Notes: generated from the letters alone by a model not told the origin. A stretch of DNA of 35,624 nt from Micavibrio sp964400125 (GCA_964400125.1 CAYNSR010000020.1:1-35624); one strand, 5' to 3'. Positions 25,864 to 32,674 are shown, counted from the stretch's first letter. Translations and numbers: made by a program.

Positions 25864-26773
25864 AACCGTATCCGGAATTACAGACTCCATCCTCGATTGC
25901 ATCGGCAATACACCGCTGCTGGATATGGGTGACGGCATTCTCGCCAAGGCGGAATTTTTCAACCCGTCGGGGTCGATCAAGGCGCGCATGGCCCTGTATA
26001 TGATTGAAAAGGCGGAAAGCGAAGGCCTGCTCAAACCCGGCGACACCATCGTCGAAGCCACCAGCGGCAATACCGGCAATGCCCTCTCCATGATCGCCGC
26101 CGTCAAGGGATATAAAATGATCGTTCTGATGCCGGAAGGCTACAGCAATGAGCGCGTGGCGATTTCACGCGGCTTCGGTGCCGAAATCCGCGCCGTCGGA
26201 CATTTTCAGGTCAATGAAGCCCGCGCCGAGGCCATCCGCATCGGCCAACTGCCCGGGCATTATTGCCCGCAGCAATTCGACAATGAATGGAACGTCGAAG
26301 AAAACCGCGACTGGCTGGCGAAAGAAATCATTGCGCAGCTTCCCCCCGGCATGAAAATCGACGCCGTCGTTCAGGGCGTCGGAACGGGCGGAACGCTGAT
26401 CGGTGTCGCGCAAGGCCTGCGCCAGTGGCACAACCCGGATTTAAAAGCCTTCGCTATGGAACCGACGGAATCGCGTACATTGGAATGCTGCATGGTCGCC
26501 GATCACAAGATCGAGGGGATTTCCGACGGGTTCATCCCCACTATCTATGAACGCCACAAGGATGAAGTCACAGGGATTATCAGCGTACGCGGCCCGCTTG
26601 CCATCGAAATCGCCGAAAAACTCGCCCGCGAACGCGGCCTCTTCGTCGGCCCGAGCAGCGGCGCCAATATCTGGGCCGCACAGGAAATAAAACGCAAAGA
26701 CCCGTCAATCAAAACTGTCCTGACCTTCCTGTGTGACCGGGGCGAAAAATATTTGTCGCAGATGTATCAGTAA
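25829..26773 (+). CDS. Cysteine synthase family PLP enzyme
   Basis: This 314-residue beta-family PLP enzyme has CIGNTPLLDMG, FFNPSGSIKARMA with the Schiff-base Lys near residue 51, EATSGNTGNALS, the glycine loop GVGTGGTLIGVAQGL, and SDGFIP, with GPSSGANIWAA near the end. This suits O-acetylserine sulfhydrylase (CysK/CysM type), although a close member using another substrate cannot be excluded. GGAG 8 bases before the ATG at 25829 supports that start, giving a 35-base overlap with mutS; a second ATG is at 25856. The last 22 codons recur as direct repeats at 27490-27555 and 28246-28307. Confidence 0.92.
   Translation: MSSNLKSAPMTETVSGITDSILDCIGNTPLLDMGDGILAKAEFFNPSGSIKARMALYMIEKAESEGLLKPGDTIVEATSGNTGNALSMIAAVKGYKMIVLMPEGYSNERVAISRGFGAEIRAVGHFQVNEARAEAIRIGQLPGHYCPQQFDNEWNVEENRDWLAKEIIAQLPPGMKIDAVVQGVGTGGTLIGVAQGLRQWHNPDLKAFAMEPTESRTLECCMVADHKIEGISDGFIPTIYERHKDEVTGIISVRGPLAIEIAEKLARERGLFVGPSSGANIWAAQEIKRKDPSIKTVLTFLCDRGEKYLSQMYQ
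26708..26773 (+). repeat. Cysteine synthase 3'-end repeat, copy 1 (native gene end)
   Basis: These are the last 22 codons including TAA of the cysteine synthase gene, encoding IKTVLTFLCDRGEKYLSQMY plus Q. Copy 2 lies exactly 782 bases downstream in the same orientation. Confidence 0.9.
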
Positions 26774-26775
26774 AT

Positions 26776-27450
26776 TCAGGCTCGCAAAATCCTGATAGCG
26801 GCTTCAGGATCGTTTACAAGGACACCACTCGCGCCTGATTCTACAATTCCTTGCAGGCGTTCCGCCGTTATATCCCCTATCCCCGTTTTCATTTCGGGAT
26901 AAAATCCTGTCATGACCCAGACTGGAGCCTTATTCTTTCCCTGCGCCAGAAAGACATTTTCCGCTGACATATCGTTTTCCCAAAGGCGGACGATGTTGCC
27001 CCCCGTGTTATAAAAATCATCAATCTCTGACACTCTTATAAAGCCCAGCAACGGTACATCAGGGTCTATGTTGCGGACCGCCTGCACCTGCATAACTGAA
27101 CGGACGCCAAGAATGACATTACTTTCATAACCGGAGTCCCTGACAAAATTGAGTATTTTAACAACCGTCGGCGCATCTTCTGATTTAATGTCCAGAAGAA
27201 ACGGCACCCTCTTATCCACACAGGAAAAAGCATTTGAAAGGGGGAGAAGGTTGCGATTAGCTTCCACAACAAGATCATGTGCGCAGATAATAACCCCGTC
27301 CGGGCTTATTCTGACATCGGTTTCAATACAATCTGCTCCCGCCCGGATTGCCGCATCAAACGCCGCAAGGCTGTTATCCGGATATCGTGCCGAGAAACCC
27401 CGGTGAGCGATCACGGCAAAAATATTTTGAAATGTTGTTAAAAGCGACAT
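26776..27450 (-). CDS. Glycerophosphodiester phosphodiesterase family protein
   Basis: This 224-residue TIM-barrel enzyme of the GDPD family has FAVIAHRGFSARYPDNSLAA, AGADCIETDVRISPDG and VIICAHD near the N-terminus, holding the catalytic histidine pair and the acidic metal ligands. PFLLDIKSED and the C-terminal SGASGVLVNDPEAAIRI are also typical. It would release glycerol 3-phosphate from glycerophosphodiesters; no signal peptide is seen, so it is probably cytoplasmic. No good Shine-Dalgarno site is visible. The gene fills the interval between the first and second cysteine synthase 3'-end repeats, opposite to the cysteine synthase gene, with stop codons 2 bases apart. Confidence 0.88.
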   Translation of the reverse strand: MSLLTTFQNIFAVIAHRGFSARYPDNSLAAFDAAIRAGADCIETDVRISPDGVIICAHDLVVEANRNLLPLSNAFSCVDKRVPFLLDIKSEDAPTVVKILNFVRDSGYESNVILGVRSVMQVQAVRNIDPDVPLLGFIRVSEIDDFYNTGGNIVRLWENDMSAENVFLAQGKNKAPVWVMTGFYPEMKTGIGDITAERLQGIVESGASGVLVNDPEAAIRILRA

Positions 27451-27489
27451 TTATGCAAGGTAAAACCCTGTTCCAGTCCTGTCAACGCC

Positions 27490-27555
27490 ATCAAAACCAC
27501 TCTGACCCTCCTGCGAGATCACGGGAAGAAATATTTATCGCAGATGTATCAGTAA
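27490..27555 (+). repeat. Cysteine synthase 3'-end repeat, copy 2
   Basis: This matches 26708-26773 at 52 of 66 positions by direct comparison, and the last 18 bases (TCGCAGATGTATCAGTAA) are identical. It still reads IKTTLTLLRDHGKKYLSQMY plus Q and a stop in one frame, 16 of 21 residues identical to the real gene end. No gene body precedes it: the upstream 40 bases are the start region of the GDPD gene. It is an orphan gene tail. Confidence 0.9.
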
Positions 27556-27612
27556 CACTCAGTTTTCAACTGGAGAACATCTGGTAGTCGGAGTGGAATT
27601 AAAACGGTTTTG

Positions 27613-28101
27613 TTATTTTTCTGCGTCATAGTAGACATCACAATCATTCTGCGCGTTGCGTTCACGAAAAGAGCTCGCCGCAATTTCCATGTTAGCCACC
27701 GCAAACCTCCAGTTTACCACCTTTATAATATCTTGAACGCTGATACCATTTTCATCTAAAAAAATTTTCAGTTCTTCCGGAGCTTCCTCTGTTTTAGCAC
27801 CTGCTTCAACAACAGCTAATAATTCTGACATTTTTAAATAACGCAATTTATCGTAAAAATCTTTTTTCTCCTGTAAAGAGCTGCTTGGTAAATTTTTGTC
27901 TTTATCGTTTATCAATTTTGAGTAGTTGTAATAACAATAATCCGAAAACGATGCCATGATAGCGACGCGACGGATGCCATTCCTCATTGCATTTTTTGAA
28001 TCAAAGCCTTCAGAAAGCAAGTATTGCAATGTACCTGCATAAGCACTGATAGGAGAAAATACTAATACCAACATCAATGTAAAAAATATGATCTTTTTCA
28101 C
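27613..28101 (-). CDS. AT-rich exported protein of unknown function
   Basis: This 162-residue protein has a signal peptide (FFTLMLVLVFSPISAYA, cleavage after AYA). The mature part is helical and charged, with two cysteines (DYCYYNY and NDCDVYY). GTG at 28101 is preceded by AGGGAG at 9 bases, which favours it over a TTG at 28128. Codon use is much richer in AT than in the neighbouring core genes. It occupies the interval between the second and third cysteine synthase 3'-end repeats, on the minus strand. No family is recognised; acquisition by transfer is likely. Confidence 0.75.
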   Translation of the reverse strand: MKKIIFFTLMLVLVFSPISAYAGTLQYLLSEGFDSKNAMRNGIRRVAIMASFSDYCYYNYSKLINDKDKNLPSSSLQEKKDFYDKLRYLKMSELLAVVEAGAKTEEAPEELKIFLDENGISVQDIIKVVNWRFAVANMEIAASSFRERNAQNDCDVYYDAEK

Positions 28102-28245
28102 TTGTCGATTCTCCCTCTCATGCGCCAATATAAGCCAAGTTTCAGAGAAGATTCAACACATTATTGATTATAATATAGGAGCAAGTCTCGTTTATACCGT
28201 CGTGGCCGATAGTCCTTTACAATGTTTCCTATGTCTGCCATTGCC

Positions 28246-28307
28246 CTCCAGACAGCTCTGACCCTCCTGCGCAATCGCGGGAAAAATATTTGTCGAGGCA
28301 TCAGTAG
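28246..28307 (+). repeat. Cysteine synthase 3'-end repeat, copy 3 (decayed)
   Basis: CTCTGACCCTCCTGCG at 28256-28271 is identical to copy 2 (27500-27515). The following GGGAAAAATATTTGTCGAG and CATCAGTAG match the same tail with about four bases deleted, so the frame is broken. It resembles copy 2 more than the native gene end. The rest of the 28102-28471 gap holds the REP-like pair at 28319-28393. Confidence 0.75.
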
Positions 28308-28318
28308 CATGCCCCCTT

Positions 28319-28393
28319 TGTCACCCCGGCGTAGGCCGGGGCCCATGGTGCGGTATTCATGCCTTGGATTCCGGCCTGCGCCGGAATGACACA
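28319..28393. repeat. Inverted pair of REP-like palindromes
   Basis: The unit TGTCACCCCGGCGTAGGCCG begins at 28319 and its inverted relative ends at 28393. Each holds its own hairpin: CCCCGGC with GCCGGGG (28324-28341) and TTCCGGC with GCCGGAA (28369-28386). The two face each other across about 25 bases, like a BIME. It lies between the third cysteine synthase tail and recQ. Confidence 0.8.
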
Positions 28394-28471
28394 AATGGAT
28401 GGAATGGAGATATTGGGGAAAAGCCTTAAATCCGCCTGTTCTCACTACGCCTGCAATGCTACGTTCATCTT

Positions 28472-30304
28472 ATGTCTTCCCCCGCCCTGAAGCCCGAACA
28501 CCCCACCCCTGAAACGGTTCTCAAAACCGTGTTCGGCTACGATTCCTTTCGTGGTCAGCAGGCGGAGGCGATTGACACCATCATGCGCGGCGGGTCATGT
28601 CTGACCCTCATGCCGACGGGTGCGGGGAAATCGCTGTGCTACCAGATCCCGGCGCTGTGCCGTGACGGTATCGGCGTTGTCGTGTCTCCGCTGATTGCGC
28701 TGATGCAGGATCAGGTCAGCGCGTTACGCGAACTGGGCATTCGTGCCGCCATGCTCAATTCATCGCTCGCCTATCACGAAATGCAGGATACCTTGCGGGC
28801 GCTGGAGGAAAACCGCCTTGATATGATCTATATCGCACCGGAACGCCTGATGACGGACCCGGTGCTGAACCTGCTCGACCATATCAAGATTGCGCTGTTT
28901 GCGATTGACGAAGCCCATTGCGTTTCACAATGGGGGCATGATTTCCGGCCTGAATACCGCGCCCTGTCCACCATCCGCGTCCGTTATCCGCAAGTGCCCT
29001 GCATCGCCGTGACCGCCACGGCGGATTCCCCGACGCGCCGCGACATCATGACGCAGTTGGGTCTTGAAAAAATGTTTGTCGCCGGGTTCGATCGGCCCAA
29101 TATTCGCTATGATGTCGCCATCAAGGACACCCCGAAAAAACAATTGCTCGGCTTCCTCGACACCCGGCCCAAGGGCGAAAGCGGCATTATCTATTGCCTG
29201 TCGCGCAAGAAAACCGATGAAATCGCCGCGTGGCTGACCGATCAGGGTTACGACGCCCTGCCTTATCACGCCGGGCTCGACGCCGCCACGCGCAACCAAC
29301 ACCAGAGCCGCTTTATCAAGGATGAAGGCGTCATCATCGTCGCCACCATCGCCTTCGGCATGGGCATCAACAAGCCCGATGTCCGCTTTGTTGTCCATCT
29401 CGACCTGCCTGCCAATATCGAAGCCTATTATCAGGAAACCGGACGCGCCGGGCGCGACGGGTTGCCTGCGACGGCCTTTATGCTCTACGGCTTGCAGGAC
29501 GTTGCACTCCGCCGCCAGATGATTACAGATTCCGCCAGCCCCGACGAACAAAAGCGGATCGAACACCACAAACTTTCGGCATTGCTCGGCTATTGTGAAA
29601 CCGCGCATTGCCGCCGCCAGACCTTGCTGCAATATTTTGGCGATGATGGCAGCCCTTGCGGCAATTGCGATTCCTGCATTTCGCCGCAGCAAAGCATCGA
29701 CGGAACGGTTGCCGTGCAAAAAATCCTCTCCTGCATTCACCGCACCGGACATATGTTCGGCAGCAAACATATCGTCGATGTCCTGACCGCCACGCCGACG
29801 CCGCAGACCGAAAAACACCGCCACGATCAAGTCAGCACATGGGGCATCGGCAGCGAACACGACCGCAAGACATGGGAAAGCTTTATCCGCCAGATGGTGG
29901 CGTCCAACCTTGTCTTCGTTGACCTCGAAGGGCATGGGGGCCTAAAGATCACCACCGATGGCGCAAAATTCCTCAAGGAACGCGCGACGTTAAATCTGCG
30001 CCTGCCCCGCGCCAAATCCCCGCGCCCCGAACGCAGCGCCAGCCGCAGCGGCAGCCTCGCCGCCGAAGACGTTCTGGAAAACGAAGCCGACCGCGCCCTG
30101 TTCGACAACCTCAAGGCCCTGCGCCTGCGTCTGGCAAAGGAACAAAACCTGCCGCCTTACGTCATTTTTCACGATAAAACCCTGATCGCCATGGCGACCC
30201 GCCGCCCCCTCTACCGCGACTCCCTCGCCCAGATCCCCGGAATCGGCCAGTCAAAACTGGAAAAATACGGCCAGATTTTCCTCGACGCCATCAGCGCCGG
30301 ATAA
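28472..30304 (+). CDS. recQ: ATP-dependent DNA helicase RecQ
   Basis: This 610-residue protein has normal RecQ length. Superfamily 2 motifs: FRGQQAEAIDTIM (motif 0), LMPTGAGKSLCYQIPAL (I), VVVSPLIALMQDQV (Ia), FAIDEAHCVSQWGHDFRPEY (II), AVTATAD (III), GIIYCLSRKKTDEIA (IV), VATIAFGMGINKPDVRFV (V) and QETGRAGRDGLP (VI). The zinc-binding Cys set (CETAHCRR, CGNCDSC) and RQC domain follow, and an HRDC domain ends the protein (LPPYVIFHDKTLIAMATRRP, IPGIGQSKLEKYG). No strong ribosome site is seen before the ATG. It is followed 59 bases later by tRNA-Ser. Confidence 0.97.
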   Translation: MSSPALKPEHPTPETVLKTVFGYDSFRGQQAEAIDTIMRGGSCLTLMPTGAGKSLCYQIPALCRDGIGVVVSPLIALMQDQVSALRELGIRAAMLNSSLAYHEMQDTLRALEENRLDMIYIAPERLMTDPVLNLLDHIKIALFAIDEAHCVSQWGHDFRPEYRALSTIRVRYPQVPCIAVTATADSPTRRDIMTQLGLEKMFVAGFDRPNIRYDVAIKDTPKKQLLGFLDTRPKGESGIIYCLSRKKTDEIAAWLTDQGYDALPYHAGLDAATRNQHQSRFIKDEGVIIVATIAFGMGINKPDVRFVVHLDLPANIEAYYQETGRAGRDGLPATAFMLYGLQDVALRRQMITDSASPDEQKRIEHHKLSALLGYCETAHCRRQTLLQYFGDDGSPCGNCDSCISPQQSIDGTVAVQKILSCIHRTGHMFGSKHIVDVLTATPTPQTEKHRHDQVSTWGIGSEHDRKTWESFIRQMVASNLVFVDLEGHGGLKITTDGAKFLKERATLNLRLPRAKSPRPERSASRSGSLAAEDVLENEADRALFDNLKALRLRLAKEQNLPPYVIFHDKTLIAMATRRPLYRDSLAQIPGIGQSKLEKYGQIFLDAISAG

Positions 30305-30363
30305 CGCCCAAGCCGCTTGCCTTTTGCCGCCGCATTGCCTATTTTGCCAACGTCTTAAAAAAT

Positions 30364-30453
30364 GGACAGGTGGCCGAGTGGTTGAAGGCACTAGTCTCGA
30401 AAACTAGCATAGGCGCAAGCCTATCGAGGGTTCGAATCCCTCCCTGTCCGCCA
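30364..30453 (+). tRNA. tRNA-Ser (anticodon CGA)
   Basis: This is a 90-nt class II tRNA. The acceptor GGACAGG pairs with CCTGTCC, with discriminator G and encoded CCA. The anticodon stem CTAGT/ACTAG encloses the loop CTCGAAA, giving anticodon CGA for UCG codons. The long variable arm TAGGC-GCAA-GCCTA is serine-specific, and GGTTCGAATCC forms the T loop. Its 3' end is the left boundary of the accessory island. Confidence 0.97.
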
Positions 30454-30713
30454 TTTACTCGGAACTACTCTCTTTTTAGGGAATGTACGGGATTTTACTC
30501 TCCGCTTCGTTCTACCCCGCTATTTTGGATAGCTTTTGAACGTGTTCAGGCGAAATCAGGCGGGATTGTTCGTATTCCTCAATATCCTCAAGTCTGTATC
30601 GCACGCATCTGCCGATTTTAAGATGGGCTGGTCCGATGCCTTCCCAGCGCCAACGCTCCAGCGTTCGGGCTGACATGTTCCAGCGAAAAGCAACGTCATG
30701 TTGAGTTAGAAGC
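30448..30713. repeat. Long direct repeat, copy A (tRNA end plus HTH gene)
   Basis: From CCGCCATTTACTCGGAACTAC at the tRNA-Ser 3' end through most of the excisionase-like gene, the sequence recurs at 32237-32494 with an offset of 1789 bases at the aligned points. Similarity is high but imperfect, with scattered substitutions and small indels, so the duplication is not recent. Confidence 0.85.
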
Positions 30714-30757
30714 TTTATCAAAGTCATCACTTCCGTAGTGATCATGGCAACCACCAT
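30512..30757 (-). CDS. Excisionase/AlpA-like helix-turn-helix protein, copy A
   Basis: This 81-residue protein has a single winged-helix (HTH_17-like) domain: LTQHDVAFRWNMSARTLERW, WEGIGPAHLKIGRCVRYRLED and IEEYEQS. Such small MerR-like proteins act as excisionases or AlpA-type regulators of integrated elements. An internal ATG at 30727 (MTLIKLLTQ) matches the usual family start better than 30757. It lies 58 bases beyond the tRNA-Ser gene, facing it. It has a diverged twin at 32301-32546. No integrase is found nearby. Confidence 0.8.
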   Translation of the reverse strand: MVVAMITTEVMTLIKLLTQHDVAFRWNMSARTLERWRWEGIGPAHLKIGRCVRYRLEDIEEYEQSRLISPEHVQKLSKIAG

Positions 30758-30803
30758 CGATCTTACTATCTAGTGGGGCGAAGACCGGTGGGTGATGGTA
30801 AAT

Positions 30804-31037
30804 TTAGCTTCTTGGAAAGTACTGATCCAAGAGACTTTGTAATTCGCGGATTCGTGCGAGGCTACTGGCATTCAGGCCATTAAGAGGATGCGATATGGAT
30901 CTTAGGGGATGTGAAATACTTCGCAGTGGATGAGCAATACCGTTCAAAGGATGCGTCAGACTGTTCAAGGGGTCGTTTATAGGTGCGTTCTTTTTCGCCG
31001 CATCAACAACCATAAAAAACATATCAATCACGTTCAT
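30804..31037 (-). CDS. Heptad-repeat miniprotein
   Basis: This 77-residue protein has a short hydrophobic start (MNVIDMFFMVVDAAKK), then five 7-residue repeats at residues 22-56: DPLNSLT, HPLNGIA, HPLRSIS, HPLRSIS, HPLNGLN. A helical end follows (LARIRELQSLLDQYF). The two identical HPLRSIS units use different codons at 6 of 7 positions, a sign of selection on the protein. AGGA is 5-6 bases before the ATG. I do not recognise the family; the period suggests a short beta-helix or solenoid, or a binding-peptide array. DUF3892 and HTH genes lie on either side, in the same direction. Confidence 0.75.
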   Translation of the reverse strand: MNVIDMFFMVVDAAKKNAPINDPLNSLTHPLNGIAHPLRSISHPLRSISHPLNGLNASSLARIRELQSLLDQYFPRS

Positions 31038-31065
31038 TTTATCCTCGCATCCTAATTTTTCCTAA

Positions 31066-31093
31066 GAAAAGGCGGTGGCACGTGGCCACCGCC
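31066..31093 (-). terminator. Intrinsic terminator of the DUF3892 gene
   Basis: On the minus strand GGCGGTGGC (31093-31085) pairs perfectly with GCCACCGCC (31079-31071) around CACGT, followed by TTTTCTT. It lies 6 bases after the stop codon of the gene at 31100-31384. Confidence 0.9.
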
Positions 31094-31099
31094 CCCGTC

Positions 31100-31384
31100 T
31101 TATTTACACTCCATAAGGGAGAGCAAATTGTTCGGCTCATCGCCATCAGCTTCGGTTTTGATATACTTGTTACCGAAGCGGCTGGTCGCAACGACGACAT
31201 CTACAGGCTTTCCGTTAACCTGAACGAAGAAGCTGTACTTCCCAGAGATGATCGAACTGATCGCCTCTTCTTGCGTCAGCTTCCAATTAGTGCCATTGGA
31301 ATTCATACCTCCAATAGCCCTAATCCTCTCGTAAGGAGAGTCACGGTCAGACTTACTGATGCATCGCACTTGGTGTTTTGACAT
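31100..31384 (-). CDS. DUF3892 domain-containing protein
   Basis: This 94-residue protein matches DUF3892 over its full length: VRCISKSDRDSPYERIRAIG, WKLTQEEAISSIISGKYSFF, VNGKPVDVVVATSRFGNKYI and KTEADGDEPNNLLSLMEC. AAGGA lies 7 bases before the ATG. Members occur scattered on mobile regions and chromosomes; the function is unknown. A strong terminator follows its stop codon. The neighbours are a heptad-repeat miniprotein downstream and a putative RNA or promoter region upstream. Confidence 0.88.
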   Translation of the reverse strand: MSKHQVRCISKSDRDSPYERIRAIGGMNSNGTNWKLTQEEAISSIISGKYSFFVQVNGKPVDVVVATSRFGNKYIKTEADGDEPNNLLSLMECK

Positions 31385-31445
31385 GGGTTTTCCTTTCTAT
31401 GTCAAAAAGTTGACCGTACCCCAAGGACTGCGGGGTAGATCGTCG

Positions 31446-31475
31446 TTGACAAAAAAGGAGGAGCCTTGTTACACT
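31446..31475 (+). promoter_or_regulatory. Sigma-70-like promoter
   Basis: A perfect TTGACA (31446-31451) is followed after 18 bases by TACACT (31470-31475). It points right, toward the three hairpins at 31483-31551, and no plus-strand gene follows. Confidence 0.5.
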
Positions 31476-31481
31476 GAAGAC

Positions 31482-31551
31482 GCTGATCTTTCAGTGGAGT
31501 AGGCTGGTCCTACCTCCTATAAGCCCTGCTTGTTAGCGCAAGCGGGGCTTA
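31482..31551 (+). ncRNA. Candidate small structured RNA
   Basis: Three consecutive hairpins follow the promoter above: CTGA/TCAG (31483-31494), GTAGG/CCTAC (31499-31513) and a 13-bp stem with one wobble (31520-31532 with 31539-31551). The last stem is not followed by a T run, so it is not a textbook terminator. On the other strand it includes the stop codon of the next gene and may instead be its 3' structure. Confidence 0.35.
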
Positions 31552-31857
31552 ATCTTGATAAGTGTCTTTTAGACGATAAACGCCCTTCCTTCCCTCCACG
31601 CTCTCTATGGCTGGATGCTCTCCACGACACATATTGTACAGTTTTGCCGTGATCGTTCGGCGCTCTTTGTGTTCATTGTATTTTCTATAATATCCAACCT
31701 GCACCTGATCCAAGTTTAAATCAGCTTTTGCGATTTTGAATAGCTCAATCAGCTTTCGCTCGAAATCATCCATTTTAAGGACGTTGAGCTCTTTTTTGAT
31801 TCCATCAGGAATATCAGAGACGTTTGACAGGTCGAATATATTTTCTTCGTTGTTCAT
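31549..31857 (-). CDS. Hypothetical protein of the accessory island
   Basis: This 102-residue acidic-to-basic protein has an N-terminal half that is helical (ELNVLKMDDFERKLIELFK). The C-terminal half (LNLDQVQVGYYRKYNEHKER, then AKLYNMCRGEHPAIESVEGR and GVYRLKD) resembles a winged-helix shape with a GVYRL wing, which hints at DNA binding. No family is recognised with confidence. It is AT-rich like its neighbours. The stop codon lies inside a 13-bp stem. Confidence 0.6.
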   Translation of the reverse strand: MNNEENIFDLSNVSDIPDGIKKELNVLKMDDFERKLIELFKIAKADLNLDQVQVGYYRKYNEHKERRTITAKLYNMCRGEHPAIESVEGRKGVYRLKDTYQD

Positions 31858-32236
31858 TTCATCATTCTAGTCGTAGACGATCCTATTCGTCAAGAGAAAA
31901 TCGCCCATCCCAATCTACAGTCGTTAATGATGCTAATCATATCCTAGTCTATAATTTAAACGAATTTAATTCTCACACAAAAAATCCGTCAATCTAGGCG
32001 GCGTTTCTATTAGCCATAATTATAAAAATTTGGCAATCCGTCTTTGTATACAACGCGACATCCGTAGCAGCAGTCCTAACCTAGCGTAGACGGAGAGTCA
32101 TATGCTGCCCTTCTAAACCAGATGGATTACAAAACCCTTGTTCATACAAGCCCACATTCTTTCACTAAAAAGCCATGCAAGCTATCGGCGGGTGTGTTTA
32201 ATATTGAGTGAAGTTCCAGCGGCGGTCCCGTTCACA
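31858..32236. other. AT-rich non-coding stretch
   Basis: No coding region or integrase remnant is recognised here on either strand. The part at 32185-32242 has GGCGGGTGTG facing CACACCGCC, so a hairpin with one bulge is possible just before the second att-like repeat. Confidence 0.5.
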
Positions 32237-32244
32237 CCGCCATT
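32230..32244. repeat. att-like direct repeat, copy 1
   Basis: GTTCACACCGCCATT recurs exactly at 32511-32525, 281 bases away, bracketing the second HTH gene. Its end CGCCATT also matches the tRNA-Ser 3' end at 30449-30455. This is consistent with attachment-site remnants. Confidence 0.6.
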
Positions 32245-32494
32245 TACTCGGAACTACACTCTTTTTAGGGCATGTACGGGATTTTACTCTCCCCTTCGTT
32301 TTACCCCGATATTTTGAATGGCGATTGAGCGTGTTCAGGCGAAATCATGCGGGATTGTTCGTATTTCTCAATATCCTCAAGTCTGTATCTGACACACCTG
32401 CCGATTTTAAGATGGGCTGGCCCGATGCCTTCCCACCGCCAACGTTCCAATGTTCGCGCCGACATGCCCCATCGGCTGGCAAGGTCATGCTGAT
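32237..32494. repeat. Long direct repeat, copy B
   Basis: This is the second copy of 30448-30713, starting in CCGCCATTTACTCGGAACTAC and losing similarity near the conserved QHD codons of the HTH gene. Confidence 0.85.
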
Positions 32495-32546
32495 TTCCGG
32501 TGTAAGTTCCGTTCACACCGCCATTATTTTTTGAAACCAACTTCAT
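32301..32546 (-). CDS. Excisionase/AlpA-like helix-turn-helix protein, copy B (possibly degenerate)
   Basis: This 81-residue frame shares the HTH core with copy A (MSARTLERWRWEGIGPAHLK, GRCVRYRLEDIEKYEQS). The N-terminus is different: MKLVSKNNGGVNGTYTG is encoded by the att-like repeat 32511-32525 and the sequence beyond, in place of MTLIKLLT. No Shine-Dalgarno site is seen. It appears to be a truncated copy that gained a new start, and may be non-functional. Confidence 0.45.
   Translation of the reverse strand: MKLVSKNNGGVNGTYTGNQHDLASRWGMSARTLERWRWEGIGPAHLKIGRCVRYRLEDIEKYEQSRMISPEHAQSPFKISG
32511..32525. repeat. att-like direct repeat, copy 2
   Basis: This is an exact copy of 32230-32244. 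It lies within the apparent N-terminal codons of the second HTH gene and marks the right edge of recognisable island repeats. Confidence 0.6.
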
Positions 32547-32674
32547 ACATCATTTTGCTGCACCAAAAAAGTCGTACAAATTCAATGCCTTGCAGGGAAA
32601 GCTCCGCACCTTGTACTTTCTGACTTGGGCGGCGGCGTGGCACATAGAGATCACTTTTGGTAGAAATTTATGGT

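Noticed and set aside
30370..30621. 83-residue plus-strand frame over tRNA-Ser
   Set aside because: It is the tRNA sequence translated, plus the antisense of the HTH gene.
30870..30974. Direct DNA repeat or CRISPR-like array
   Set aside because: The 21-base periodicity comes from a repeated peptide with divergent codons; there are no identical repeats with spacers.
32208..32534. 108-residue plus-strand frame
   Set aside because: It is the antisense of the duplicated HTH gene and att-like repeats.
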